Assembly: GCF_943192915.1 (NCBI RefSeq) | Contig: NZ_CALPCD010000005.1 | Location: 105,997-169,996 of the forward strand | Direction: 5' to 3' | Source: Anaerotardibacter muris | GTDB taxonomy: Bacteria > Actinomycetota > Coriobacteriia > Coriobacteriales > Eggerthellaceae | DNA length: 64,000 nt | In this document: positions 9,995 to 19,100 of the stretch, in pieces | How the letters are laid out: every line of letters begins with the position of its first letter | How positions within the stretch are numbered: position 1 is the first letter of the stretch | The notes under the pieces: generated by a model | The model's database searches: none | What the model was told of the DNA's origin: nothing | The model's input: only the letters and a program-made list of their open reading frames with translations | Position numbers and translations under genes: made by a program

Positions 9995-10507
9995 ATGGCT
10001 ATACTTACGGCGTACTTTTCGCGTCCGGGCGAGAATTATGGAAGTGGCGGACTGGTGGAGCTTGCGAAAGGCAACACCGAAGTGATCGCGGAGTTCGTGC
10101 AGAGTGCAGTTGGTGGCGACCTGTTCCGCACCGAGACCGTAGAGCAATACCCTGCTGGCTATTATGATTGCTGCGATGTTGCGAAAGCGGAACTGCAGGA
10201 AGGTGCGCGCCCGGCGTTGGCAAATTCGCTCGAGAGCCTGGATGAATACGACACCATCTTCCTAGGTTATCCCTGCTGGTGGGGCACTTGCCCGATGGCG
10301 GTGTTCGCGTTCCTGGATTCGTTCGATTTGAGCGGTAAGCGCATCATCCCCTTCTGCACCCATGAAGGTTCGGGCATGGGTGGATCCGAACGTCACCTGG
10401 CAAAGGACTATCCCGCAGCTACGATCGAACGCGGCCTGGCGATCGCTGGACACAGCGCCGCCAACTCCGAGTCCCAAGTAGCCTCCTGGGCCAAAAGCTT
10501 CGTATAG
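9995..10507 (+). CDS. Flavodoxin-like protein
   Basis: 170 residues from the ATG at 9995, which has AAGGAG nine bases before it. FMN-binding features: N-terminal strand LTAYFSRPGENYGSGG with a GNT turn, DTIFLGYPCWWGTCPM for the isoalloxazine-flanking loop, and PFCTHEGSGMGGSE. Belongs with flavodoxin_4-type quinone/NADPH-linked reductases or electron carriers. Plus strand, against local gene direction, divergent from the TetR gene. Confidence 0.85.
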   Translation: MAILTAYFSRPGENYGSGGLVELAKGNTEVIAEFVQSAVGGDLFRTETVEQYPAGYYDCCDVAKAELQEGARPALANSLESLDEYDTIFLGYPCWWGTCPMAVFAFLDSFDLSGKRIIPFCTHEGSGMGGSERHLAKDYPAATIERGLAIAGHSAANSESQVASWAKSFV

Positions 10508-10530
10508 TGTTAGGTGTTTCACCGCGCATG

Positions 10531-10556
10531 AAAAAGGCACCCCCTGGGGTGCCTTT
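10531..10556. terminator. Bidirectional terminator between flavodoxin and tRNA-Gly
   Basis: Stem AAAGGCACCCC/GGGGTGCCTTT; a T tract follows on the minus strand (GCCTTTTT) and a shorter one on the plus strand. Serves the converging flavodoxin and tRNA genes. Confidence 0.8.
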
Positions 10557-10564
10557 GCTGTCCT

Positions 10565-10639
10565 TGGAGCGGGCGACGGGAATCGAACCCGCGTCTTAGG
10601 CTTGGGAAGCCCGCATAATAGCCATTATACGACGCCCGC
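10565..10639 (-). tRNA. tRNA-Gly (anticodon CCC)
   Basis: 75 nt with encoded CCA. Acceptor GCGGGCG pairs with CGCCCGC, loop TTCCCAA carries CCC, and the T arm is GCGGGTTCGATTCCCGT. Very similar in layout to bacterial glyU. The anticodon stem has one apparent C-A mismatch at its top pair. Confidence 0.95.
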
Positions 10640-10765
10640 ATGTGTTCAGATTATACCGCTATCTGCATTAATTGGGAGAGGTTGCGGCTAAAGCCCGCCG
10701 AGCCATTCCGAGATCTGGCTCAAGAATGGCTCGTTCTTCTCGGCCAAGCTTATCGCTCACGCGCC

Positions 10766-11458
10766 TTATTTTGTGCAATTTGCACAGTCTCTTACCGTAC
10801 AGGTCTTGCAGCTCTTGCCATGGGTGTGGGTGTCCACTTGTTCGTACGGATCCTTCGCACCACGATCACCATGAAAGCGCTGATGGAATGGACCACGGAA
10901 GCCGCCGAAGTTCGGCATAGGATGACGGTGCGTGTGCCCGCGGCCCCTTGAATGGGCCTGGTGGATGCGATTGATCATTTCCTCTTGGTCCTGCCAGCGT
11001 TTATGCATTTGGGTCAGAAATTCTGGGTCAAAAGCATCTTCGGCATTGTGTATGATGCGTTTCGTGTAATCGAGCATAGTATCGAGCTCGTCTTCACTAA
11101 AGCCTTTGAACAGATCGATGTCATCAGGGCTATTCAGTTCGAAGTCCTTGCCTTCTTCGGTAAGGTATACCAGCATGACTCGCTTATCCTTCTCGGAGGG
11201 CTTACGCTCTATCAATCCTAGGCTTTCAAGGCGCGCCAGTGTTTCATTCAATGAGGAAACGCGAATGTCCAAGATATGCGCTATTTCCTTCGTGCTTATT
11301 CCGTCGCTATATTTGAGCAAAGCCAAGATTCGCCCGCGTCCACGGTTCGGATCGAAGCCCCTATCGCGCAATCGCCCATCGCGGCCATGGCGACGCTGTT
11401 CACCCATCAGATACCAGATAGTGAAGAGATTCTTCTGCAATTCATCTTTTGTGTCCAT
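10766..11458 (-). CDS. MarR-family regulator with a His/Cys-rich C-terminal tail
   Basis: 230 residues from the ATG at 11458 (AAAGGA upstream). Winged helix about residues 40-105: GRILALLKYSDGISTKEIAHILDIRVSSLNETLARLESLGLIERKPSEKDKR, with the MarR wing. After about residue 160 a tail unlike normal MarR proteins follows, rich in His (GHTHRHP, HQRFHGD, DTHTHGK) and ending in a Cys cluster CKTCTVRDCANC. The tail could bind a metal or sense thiols/oxidants. Divergent from a MATE pump, with five copies of one palindrome in between, which makes autoregulated control of the pump likely. Confidence 0.9.
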   Translation of the reverse strand: MDTKDELQKNLFTIWYLMGEQRRHGRDGRLRDRGFDPNRGRGRILALLKYSDGISTKEIAHILDIRVSSLNETLARLESLGLIERKPSEKDKRVMLVYLTEEGKDFELNSPDDIDLFKGFSEDELDTMLDYTKRIIHNAEDAFDPEFLTQMHKRWQDQEEMINRIHQAHSRGRGHTHRHPMPNFGGFRGPFHQRFHGDRGAKDPYEQVDTHTHGKSCKTCTVRDCANCTK

Positions 11459-11509
11459 TGTTTCAAATCCTTTCAAAAGTTAGGTAGAAAAGCTTAGTGA
11501 CTGGTTTTA

Positions 11510-11521
11510 ACAGGTACCAGT
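11510..11521. promoter_or_regulatory. MarR/MATE operator 1
   Basis: ACAGGTACCAGT, a near-perfect palindrome centred on GGTACC, closest to the regulator gene. One of five related sites in the 277-base divergent gap. Confidence 0.7.
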
Positions 11522-11543
11522 AATAAATTCTGACCAAAGAATA

Positions 11544-11555
11544 ACAGGTACCAGT
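11544..11555. promoter_or_regulatory. MarR/MATE operator 2
   Basis: ACAGGTACCAGT, identical to site 1 and 34 bases from it, about three helical turns, so both would face the same side of the DNA. Confidence 0.7.
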
Positions 11556-11620
11556 TGAAAATGCAAGGGACCTTCATTTAGGCCAATAGAGCATCCATGA
11601 TCGCACTTCAGGAATATTTT

Positions 11621-11632
11621 AACGGTACCTGT
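11621..11632. promoter_or_regulatory. MarR/MATE operator 3
   Basis: AACGGTACCTGT, one half-site changed. Lies midway between the two genes. Confidence 0.65.
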
Positions 11633-11653
11633 AATAAATTTGTTGCATTTCTA

Positions 11654-11665
11654 ACAGGTACCCGT
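11654..11665. promoter_or_regulatory. MarR/MATE operator 4
   Basis: ACAGGTACCCGT, placed just upstream of a -10-like TATAAA (11675-11680), where a -35 element would be, so binding would block RNA polymerase. Confidence 0.7.
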
Positions 11666-11686
11666 TAGTCTTACTATAAAGCTTTT

Positions 11687-11698
11687 ACAGGTACCTGT
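11687..11698. promoter_or_regulatory. MarR/MATE operator 5
   Basis: ACAGGTACCTGT, a perfect 12-bp palindrome immediately downstream of the -10-like TATAAA and 33 bases from site 4. The best candidate for the consensus site. Confidence 0.75.
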
Positions 11699-11735
11699 AG
11701 ATTCAATCTATTCAAAGAAGACTGAGAGGCATCTT

Positions 11736-13118
11736 ATGAAACACAGCATCGAATACTGGTTTTTGGAGGCACCCGTCTCCCGAGCGATCTTGCATATGGC
11801 ACTGCCCATGATGCTCGGCATGGCTGCGATGTCCATTTACAACTTCACCGACCTCCTATTCATCGGCGCTCTTGGTGACACAGCTGCTCTTGCCGCTATT
11901 CCCCTTGCGATGCCCGTAATGGCCATCTTCATCGGATTGTCTACGTTTCTTGAAATAGGTGTGGGCACGTTCATTTCCCGAAAGCTTGGCGCTCAGGAGA
12001 GAGCAGCCGCACGAGGTGGTTCGTCTTTTGCAGTCTTCGCTGCACTTGGTTTGGGACTGCTTGCAGGAATCGCACTCATAGCCTTCATAGACCCCGTGCT
12101 TGCGATACTTGGAGCAAACGCCGAGATCTACGAAGTACTGAAGGGGTATCTGATCGTTTACTGTTGCGGAGCGCCATTCGTAGTATTGGCTATGGTAGGT
12201 GCCCAGCTATTGCGCTCGATCACGCTTTCTAAGCAAGCATCTGCTGGCCTGGTGCTAAGTGCGGTGGTGAATATCGCGCTCGACCCGATCTTCATCTTCG
12301 TCTTTGGAATGGGCCTTCAAGGGGCAGCAATAGCTACGATCATTGCGAATATAGCAACGTGCGTTTATTTCTTACTGATCATCAGCGGAAACGAAGCTCT
12401 TTCTTTGAATCCACTCGATTGCTGCGCACTCAGGAAAAAGGATCTTGCCGACATTGGTAAGGTTGGCTCTTCGGCTTTCATCATGCTCATCATGATGGGC
12501 GGTGCAGCCCTCATCTTCAACAATGTAGCTGTATCGTATGGCACTGCGGTGGTTGCAGGCTTCGGCATCGCGCAAACGATCGTACAATTGTTAGAAGTGA
12601 TCACAATGGGGCTTTATGAAGGTGTCGTTCCGCTCATCGCAGGCGCATGGGGCGCAAAACGCCTAGATCGCGTGAAGAACATCGTTCGTATGACCGCATT
12701 CTATCTTGTTGGGTTTTGTGCTCTGCTTTGCACGATTCTGATCATGAACAGCAGCATGGTTGCGGGATGGTTCTCGGCAGACGAAACGGTTATTACCATT
12801 GGCGCAGTGATCATCTGCGCACAGGCGCTCGCACTCGTGTTCGATTCAGGATCAGGGCTGATCACAGGTATTTTCCAGGCATGCTCTAAGGGTATTGCTT
12901 CTAATGCGATGGCTATTGCACGAGGAGTAATGCTTCCGATATGCATCGTGGCGGGCAGCGTGCTCTTTGGGCTTGACGGTGCGATCTGGTCGCTCTTGGC
13001 CGCTTCGCTCTTCACCTTCGCACTCGGCATGATCTTCGTAGCCATCACCTTTCGAAAATCTGGCAAAGATCTTGTAGCTGATGATTCATTGACTGATGGT
13101 ATTCAGGCTGAAGCTTAA
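11736..13118 (+). CDS. MATE-family multidrug efflux transporter
   Basis: 460 residues, about 12 hydrophobic helices arranged as two MatE repeats; the repeat signature regions LHMALPMMLGMAAMSIYNFTDLLFIG and the matching second-half segment are visible. Inner-membrane Na+/H+-coupled drug exporter. GAGAGG precedes the ATG. Upstream are five operators for the divergent MarR regulator, so it is probably induced by a toxic ligand or oxidant. Confidence 0.93.
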   Translation: MKHSIEYWFLEAPVSRAILHMALPMMLGMAAMSIYNFTDLLFIGALGDTAALAAIPLAMPVMAIFIGLSTFLEIGVGTFISRKLGAQERAAARGGSSFAVFAALGLGLLAGIALIAFIDPVLAILGANAEIYEVLKGYLIVYCCGAPFVVLAMVGAQLLRSITLSKQASAGLVLSAVVNIALDPIFIFVFGMGLQGAAIATIIANIATCVYFLLIISGNEALSLNPLDCCALRKKDLADIGKVGSSAFIMLIMMGGAALIFNNVAVSYGTAVVAGFGIAQTIVQLLEVITMGLYEGVVPLIAGAWGAKRLDRVKNIVRMTAFYLVGFCALLCTILIMNSSMVAGWFSADETVITIGAVIICAQALALVFDSGSGLITGIFQACSKGIASNAMAIARGVMLPICIVAGSVLFGLDGAIWSLLAASLFTFALGMIFVAITFRKSGKDLVADDSLTDGIQAEA

Positions 13119-13158
13119 CGAATTCATTTAGAGTCCGAGCGCTTAAATGTCCAATTGG

Positions 13159-14040
13159 CTATTGCGTGATCGCTGGAAAGGTCTCGGCGATATCGCCTTC
13201 GATGGCAACTGCCTTGGGGAGCGACTTGTCGACAGCGGCTTCGTCGTAGTTCATCCGTACCAGCGGACTGCCTGTTTCACGTGCGATGGTTTCGAATGGC
13301 ATGCGGATCCACACAGGAGTATTCCAGCCCACACCCAATTCGAGCAACAGCGTAGGCTTTTCAGGGATCTCCTCCACGAATCGCTTGTAACGCTCTTGCG
13401 CTGCATACCAAGCATCGTCTTGTACAAATGATCCATCCACGCGCAAATGCATCTCCATCGGCGATCCGCACACCTCACACATAGGAACGAGCGATGGATC
13501 CGTGATGCGCGTGCGCTCGCCCTTGTTCGTATCGACCTCGATAGCAGCGAAGAGCTCTGTCGCATTCTTGATGCCATGTTCACCCGTACTGCATTGAATG
13601 GTGTCGTAGCTTCCTTGAGGTTCGAAGATGCGCTGAGGGTTGAAACCGGCTTTCTCGAATTGCAGATCGACGTTGGTGGTCACCACGAAATAGTCGCGCT
13701 TCTTCGCCCATTCGAAGAGCTCTCGATAGAGCGGCAACGCGTCTTCTCCCAAACAGTTCACCGTGGCCTGACGCGCCCAATAAGCCCACTTCTCTTCCTC
13801 GGTCGGATAAGGGTAGAATCCACCCGAATACATGTCGGTAATGCCGTAATTCTTGATGAATGCAGGAAACGTTTCCTTGAAGCGCTGGCCACCATAATCG
13901 TGTCCGGCAGCAGTTGAAAGACCTGCACCAGCTCCGATGAGCACACGCTCAGCATTGGCGAGCAATTCTCGCGCTTTCGTGATCGATGCAGCACGCTGTT
14001 CAGGCGTTTGAGGTCGGGTGAATATGAAAGCAGGTTGCAT
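13159..14040 (-). CDS. SirTM-type sirtuin (protein ADP-ribosyltransferase candidate)
   Basis: 293 residues. Sirtuin NAD site IGAGAGLSTAAG (about 35-46) and TTNVDLQF (121-128), where Asn123 matches the conserved Asn-Ile-Asp triad. The usual catalytic His of deacetylases is replaced by Gln (EPQGS, residue 142), the hallmark of class M sirtuins that ADP-ribosylate rather than deacetylate. A CxxC (188-191) and Cys150 could hold zinc. It follows a macrodomain gene by nine bases, with AAGGAG overlapping the junction. In staphylococci/streptococci the known partners also include GcvH-L and LplA2; neither is seen here. Confidence 0.88.
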   Translation of the reverse strand: MQPAFIFTRPQTPEQRAASITKARELLANAERVLIGAGAGLSTAAGHDYGGQRFKETFPAFIKNYGITDMYSGGFYPYPTEEEKWAYWARQATVNCLGEDALPLYRELFEWAKKRDYFVVTTNVDLQFEKAGFNPQRIFEPQGSYDTIQCSTGEHGIKNATELFAAIEVDTNKGERTRITDPSLVPMCEVCGSPMEMHLRVDGSFVQDDAWYAAQERYKRFVEEIPEKPTLLLELGVGWNTPVWIRMPFETIARETGSPLVRMNYDEAAVDKSLPKAVAIEGDIAETFPAITQ

Positions 14041-14049
14041 AGGTGCTCC

Positions 14050-14874
14050 TTAGATATTCAAGATGGTGCGATAGATGGTCTCGTCTGCTTCGCCGAACAC
14101 ATTGAACACAACGATGATCGAAGATCCAGGATGGTTAGCGAGCCAAGCGCGAACCGTGTCGACCGCAATGCGAGCTGCTTCTTCTTGCGGGAAGCCGAAG
14201 ACGCCCGTGGAGATGCAACAAAACGCGATGGAAAGACAACCGTTGGCCTCTGCAAGGTCGAGGCATGCAGTGTAGCATTGCGCAAGCTCACGACGATGCT
14301 GGTCGGTAGGATGTCCGCTAGCGATCGGGCCGACCGTATGAACGATGTGCTTGGCAGGCAGATTGTATGCCGAAGTGATGCGCGCATGGGCAGTGGGCTC
14401 CTCATGACCTTGCGCTTGCATGAGCTCAGCCATTTCAGCGCGCAGCTGGATACCAGCGAACGTATGGATTGCGTTGTCGATACAGTAATGAAGCGGTTGC
14501 CAACAGCCCGTCATGCCCGAGTTCGCAGCGTTCACGATGGCGTCAACAGCCAGCGTGGTGATGTCGCCGCGCCACAAACGAATGCGTTCAGTTTCAGGTG
14601 CAGGTTCGGCGGCGGCAAGCGTAGTGATGCCTGCGTCGTTGATCATGGCTGCCAGCAAGAGGTCTTGTTTCACGAGAAACTCGCAGGTGGTAGGCCGAGC
14701 GGGCCGCATGTTAACGAGCGCTCGGAACGAAAGCCACAAATGCTCGAACGTGGCATTCGGGTCTGCCGCGATATGCACAACATCGCTCGGCACTGCCATA
14801 CCATGTTCACGAAATTCGTTAACAAGATGGTGCGTAAGCCAACGCGCAAGTTCGGTCTTTTCTTCTTGCTGCAT
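14050..14874 (-). CDS. Zinc-type macrodomain protein (ADP-ribosyl hydrolase)
   Basis: 274 residues: an N-terminal helical extension of about 95 residues, then a macrodomain with GDITTLAVDAIVNAANSGM and the phosphate loop CISTGVFGFP. The loop after NAAN reads GCWQPLHYCIDNAIH, giving Cys124, His129 and Cys131, the ligand set described for zinc-dependent macrodomains of SirTM operons. It probably removes ADP-ribose put on by the downstream sirtuin. First gene of the two-gene unit; a 16-bp palindrome lies in its promoter region. Confidence 0.88.
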   Translation of the reverse strand: MQQEEKTELARWLTHHLVNEFREHGMAVPSDVVHIAADPNATFEHLWLSFRALVNMRPARPTTCEFLVKQDLLLAAMINDAGITTLAAAEPAPETERIRLWRGDITTLAVDAIVNAANSGMTGCWQPLHYCIDNAIHTFAGIQLRAEMAELMQAQGHEEPTAHARITSAYNLPAKHIVHTVGPIASGHPTDQHRRELAQCYTACLDLAEANGCLSIAFCCISTGVFGFPQEEAARIAVDTVRAWLANHPGSSIIVVFNVFGEADETIYRTILNI

Positions 14875-14909
14875 GCGATCCTCTTTTCGCAGCTGTTGAT
14901 TGACAAATT

Positions 14910-14925
14910 ACTTTGATATCAAAGT
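14910..14925. promoter_or_regulatory. Perfect palindrome in front of the macrodomain-sirtuin operon
   Basis: ACTTTGATATCAAAGT is a perfect 16-bp palindrome about 36 bases before the macrodomain start. It overlaps a -10-like TATACT on the minus strand. The TTTGAT..ATCAAA form is typical of MarR/ArsR-type operators; the protein that binds it is unknown. Confidence 0.5.
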
Positions 14926-15021
14926 ATATGCTACTTTACACCATTTCACACTTGAATGTTAGTCTCACGCCTAGTCCTCACATAAAGAGTCCAACTTAAA
15001 GGCTCTATCCCAGACAGATCA

Positions 15022-15137
15022 GGGACAGGTCCCAAACTGTCCGGGACAAAAACGGACCCGTCCCCAAAGTGTCCCAAAGTGTCCGGGACACAATGGGGAC
15101 AGGCCAGAATTACCAAATGGGACCTCTGGCCCGTCCC
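15022..15137. repeat. TGTCC-type palindromic intergenic repeat, copy B
   Basis: Same family as copy A: GGGACAGGTCCC.., CTGTCCGGGACA palindrome, AACGGACCCGTCCCC, then an inner arm pair GGGACAGGCCAGA and TCTGGCCCGTCCC. The AGTGTCC unit is repeated in tandem here. Confidence 0.75.
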
Positions 15138-15165
15138 TAAAGTGTTCGGCCTGAGCTTGCGTACT

Positions 15166-15600
15166 TTAGCCTACGTAAGCGTCTTCAGGATTGTTAGTGA
15201 AGTCTTGTTTGGCGAGCCATTCGGCTTCTTCTTCAGTTTCAGGAATATCGATACGTTCGATCTTGAAGACGACCGGACGCGTACCATCATTGCAGCAACC
15301 GATCATCAAGCGCTCATCGCGCGTCCACTGATGCATGATCGATCCACCCTGAAGTGCTGTGTAGATATAACGATTGATGGCATCCCATGCTTCACCGCAG
15401 GGCCAATTTCCGCCGTCGCTCAAACGCGTGCCAATGCCAAGATGATAGTAGTCGTCGTGTTCAGACGTGCGCTGGAACAGGAACTCATCCCCCACCTTGA
15501 AACACGGACACGGACCGCTCTGCGGGTTCGCAAGATATTCTTCCTGCAGATCAGAAAAGCATTTTGTCTCAAGAACCGTTATCTTGCATTGATGCTGCAT
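15166..15600 (-). CDS. TIGR04076-family protein
   Basis: 144 residues from the ATG at 15600, which has GGAG upstream (frame open to 15624). Begins CKITVLETKCFSDLQEEYL, then PCPCFKVGDEFLF and a C-terminal IGCCNDGTRPVVFKIER; Cys spacing and order match the TIGR04076 family, of unknown function and common in anaerobes. No signal peptide or membrane helix. Flanked on both sides by TGTCC repeats. Confidence 0.75.
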   Translation of the reverse strand: MQHQCKITVLETKCFSDLQEEYLANPQSGPCPCFKVGDEFLFQRTSEHDDYYHLGIGTRLSDGGNWPCGEAWDAINRYIYTALQGGSIMHQWTRDERLMIGCCNDGTRPVVFKIERIDIPETEEEAEWLAKQDFTNNPEDAYVG

Positions 15601-15718
15601 GGCTGCTCCTTCATGATCACGCAATAACCGCTGCTATGGGCGGTCACTCTCTGGTCATCATTAGCATACCCCAAACGCAAGCAGCTCGAGGCTGGGGGTA
15701 AACCCGCCCCAGACAAAT

Positions 15719-15806
15719 TGGGGACAGGTCCCGAACTGTCCGGGACAAAAACGGACCCGTCCCCAAAGTGTCCGGGGCAAAATAGGACCTGTCCCCGAAG
15801 TGTCCC
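15719..15806. repeat. TGTCC-type palindromic intergenic repeat, copy C
   Basis: GGGGACAGGTCCCGAACTG.., TGTCCGGGACA, ACGGACCCGTCCCC, then TGTCCGGGGCA and a final GGACCTGTCCCC. It lies between the TIGR04076 gene and the DUF5679 terminator. Confidence 0.75.
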
Positions 15807-15810
15807 AATA

Positions 15811-15838
15811 AAAAAGGACGACCGAAGTCGTCCTTTTC
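15811..15838 (-). terminator. Terminator after the DUF5679 gene
   Basis: Minus-strand stem AAAGGACGAC/GTCGTCCTTT with a TTCG loop and a following T tract, about 27 bases after the stop. Confidence 0.85.
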
Positions 15839-15863
15839 TTGTTATGAAATCAGCGGCTTAGAG

Positions 15864-16016
15864 CTATTTCTTGAGACCGCCGATGAGAGACATTTTGGTG
15901 CCGCAGTCGGGGCAGGTGCCCTTGGTGATGATGCGGTTGTTCTTGGTAACGCCTTCCTGAGGGTTGACCATTTCCTTCTTGCCTTTGCACTTCACGCAAT
16001 AACCAACTACTGCCAT
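15864..16016 (-). CDS. DUF5679 small zinc-ribbon protein
   Basis: 50 residues, MAVVGYCVKCKGKKEM..., with CVKC (7-10) and CPDC (35-38) pairs that form a zinc ribbon, and a basic middle and tail. AAAGAGG lies six bases before the ATG and a strong terminator follows, so this is a real single-gene unit although it is short. Layout matches DUF5679, found widely in actinobacteria and archaea; function unknown. Confidence 0.85.
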   Translation of the reverse strand: MAVVGYCVKCKGKKEMVNPQEGVTKNNRIITKGTCPDCGTKMSLIGGLKK

Positions 16017-16123
16017 AAAAAACCTCTTTCCATGGATTGGTGTCTCGAATTAAGACATGTTCAATATGCATTACCCATTGTAGCGTTTTGACCAGGTATT
16101 ACAAGCGTAATTTCGGTATTTAC

Positions 16124-19100
16124 TTAAACGCTTTTGAGCAACTCGAGCACGAAGCGAGAATTTTGCTCCAAGGTGGCAGGCTCAACGTTCTCGAGCGTAT
16201 CGCTCAGGCTTGCATAATAAGCCGTTTGATTGTCGTCCATGCCAGCCAACGTCATAGCCTGAAAACCACGCTGAGCAGCCACGTGAGCTGCGGTATTACG
16301 GCTAAGCAGCTTGCTGGTCTCGAAGGGAACGCGGCTACGCTCTGATGCTTGACGCAGCAGGCGCTTCATACGTGAGGACACCTTAGTGGGACGGTATTCG
16401 CCTTCTTCATCGATGAACGAGAACTGACCTGCACCAAGACCTTCAAGGTTCACGATGATCGCGCCCTTCAGTTCATCATGATGTTCATCGATGAACGCGC
16501 GCATACCAGAGTTGAGCGCCTCTTCAGCGCCAAGCGCAACGAACCACACTTCAGTATCGATGTCGGGGTGGCGGAAATCGCGCAGCAAGCGCATCTCGTT
16601 ATTGATCTCTTCGGTGATCTTCACGTCCTTAGGAACAGAACGCTTGACCGAGCCACGACCTTGCACGACGCCAATCTCTGCGAATTCATCGACTTCGACA
16701 TCGGCATCTTCAGGCGTACCGCTCACACGATTGCGCAGGCTCTGCAAAGAGAACGCACCGCCATTCCAATCGCGACCATCATCGGTCTCTTCGAAGTCCA
16801 TCTCGAAGATGTCAGTTTCGTCTTCGTTGCGGAAGCTTTCCCAGCTGCCGCGCTCCTTGCCCACTGCGCGAGCTTCGTAGGAGCTATCAACATCGACCCA
16901 TTCACGGATCGATTGCTCTTCCTGCTGTTTCTTCTTCTTTCCGAAGCGGCCGAACAAACGACCAACGCGAGATTGCGGCATCTCCACGTAGTCAGGACCT
17001 GCAAAAGCGCCCGTCTGGGTAAAGCCTTCTTCGAAGACTGAATCATCGGCGTCTTCTACGAAGTCGGCTTCGCTAACGCTCTCTTCAACAAGTTCATTGG
17101 TGACCGTAGCGAATGAACCAGTGCTACCTGCTGAACCAGCTGCGGCGGTCGCATCCTCGATGGGAGGGATCGCAGGGATGGTAAGGGTGGACTGGACAGA
17201 AGTTACCGTCTCGGGAACGATGCGCTCGAAATCGTTGGTATTGAAATCGGGCAGGTCAAGACCGCCAAGCGGCTTCACTACCGTACGGCTCTGAACAGTT
17301 TCGACACCAGTGCTCACGCGCACAGGTGCACCATCGTCACCGATCTGGGGAAGCATATTGGAAAGGAGCGCTGGAGCCTGCGGCTGGGTCCTATCAGGAT
17401 CCGCAGCCATAGGAGCACGCTGCTTGGCTCCTTCCATATTGTTCGCAACGGGAGCGATAACATCAGGCAGAACGATAACGTGACGATCCGGCTGGTCGTC
17501 GTCTTCGGTAGTAACGGTCTCTTGCTGGATCTGAGGCAGATCCGAGGTCATCTCTTCCATGCCCATGATCGGAGAAACGGGTTCGGCTGCGGGCTGCTCG
17601 ATCTCGACGAACTGCGCTTCAGCAACAACAGGTTCCTCCTCGTAGATCTCCTGTTCAGCACCCTGATCTTCATAGGTCTCTTCAGCTACCGCTTCGTCTA
17701 GCGCAACAGTTTCGATAGCATGGTCGTCTTCAATTTGCATGACATCGATCGGCGGCATCGATACCGTGTGGCCCTCTACGTCGCCGAACGTTTCTTCGAC
17801 GAGCACTACATCGTCTTCGTATTCGTCGTATTCATCATATACATCATCTTCATGACCGCGATTACCCTTGAGGTTCGCGACCTTGGACGAAACACTATTG
17901 ACCATGCTCGATGCGCGGCCGAAGAATCCGCCGATATTGTTCTTCTGGGCCGAACGACGAGAAGAACGAGCACGAGCGGAGGTGCGTGCCTCTTCCTGCT
18001 CGATGACCTCGACCGTAGTTTGGCGGTGAGGCTCAACGTCTTCGATGAGCACTGGATCTTCTTGGATCTCTTCTTCTACAAAAACAGGCTCGGCTGAAAC
18101 TGGCTGGTCGTCAACGACAACCTCTTCGGCCACTTCAGCCTTCAAAGCTGGGGCTGCAGCATCAGCGGCGCTATCGATCTCGCTGCGCAGAGCGGCCAAT
18201 CGCTTGGACAACTCTGATTCAGGCTGCTGGATCGTTTCACGCGCAACATTCTCTTCGTCCGTTGCTTCAGAAGCTTCGCCGGCACGATCGAAGACTGTAC
18301 CGGGCGTATTGTCGCGGCGACGTGCTGCATCGGACATCTTCGCAGCAGGCGCATCCGCGAAACGAGAACGGGAAACGCTCGAGGCGTTTGCCAGATCGGG
18401 CTTGTTAGCGTGTGCTTTTTCCTGAGCAGCCTTTGCCCAAGAAGGAACCTGCTTCTGATAGGAGCTGTCCATGCCAGTCAAGCCTGGCTGAAGAGCTTCG
18501 ACGGATTCGCGCACGAACGATTCGGGTGCTTCGGTCTCTTCAGAACCTGCTGCAGCAGATGCTTGGGATTCGGTAGACTTTGCAGCTGGAGCCGCTGATG
18601 AAGGAGCATTTGCAGAGGCGGCGTCTTGACGAGGAGGGGTATAGAGGCGGGCCTCATTTTCCTCCTCCACTTCGAAGTGCGGAGCTGCTGCTGCCACATC
18701 CTCTTCAGTGTCGAAGAATTCACCATGTTGCACCAAACGCGACGAAATATCGGAAAGCGGGACCTTGTCTGCTACTGGCTTGCCCGTCAATGCAGCGATG
18801 GCCGCCTTCGCAGCAGCCAGTGATTCTTCGGGAGTCATCTGAGCATCACGCGGGCGAACCTGATAGGTCACTTCGACATCTTCAGGCATGACCCCCGCTT
18901 CGCGGGCAGCCTCTTCACCGTGGATCTCAACGCCAGCTTGCTCAGCGCGCTCTGCCATTTCCTCAGCGCTGACCAGGCCATTTCCGACCGTGCGCGCTAC
19001 ATCGAGCAGCACTGCAACACCTGCAGCATCATTGTTGGCTGCTTCGTTATAGGGCGAAAAACGCGTCTTGATAACACTTGCCAGCGGAAGAGCCATGACG

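Noticed and set aside
13271..13286. parS-like TGTTTCACGTGC..
   Set aside because: Only the left half and core match (about 11 of 16 bases) and it falls in the SirTM coding sequence.
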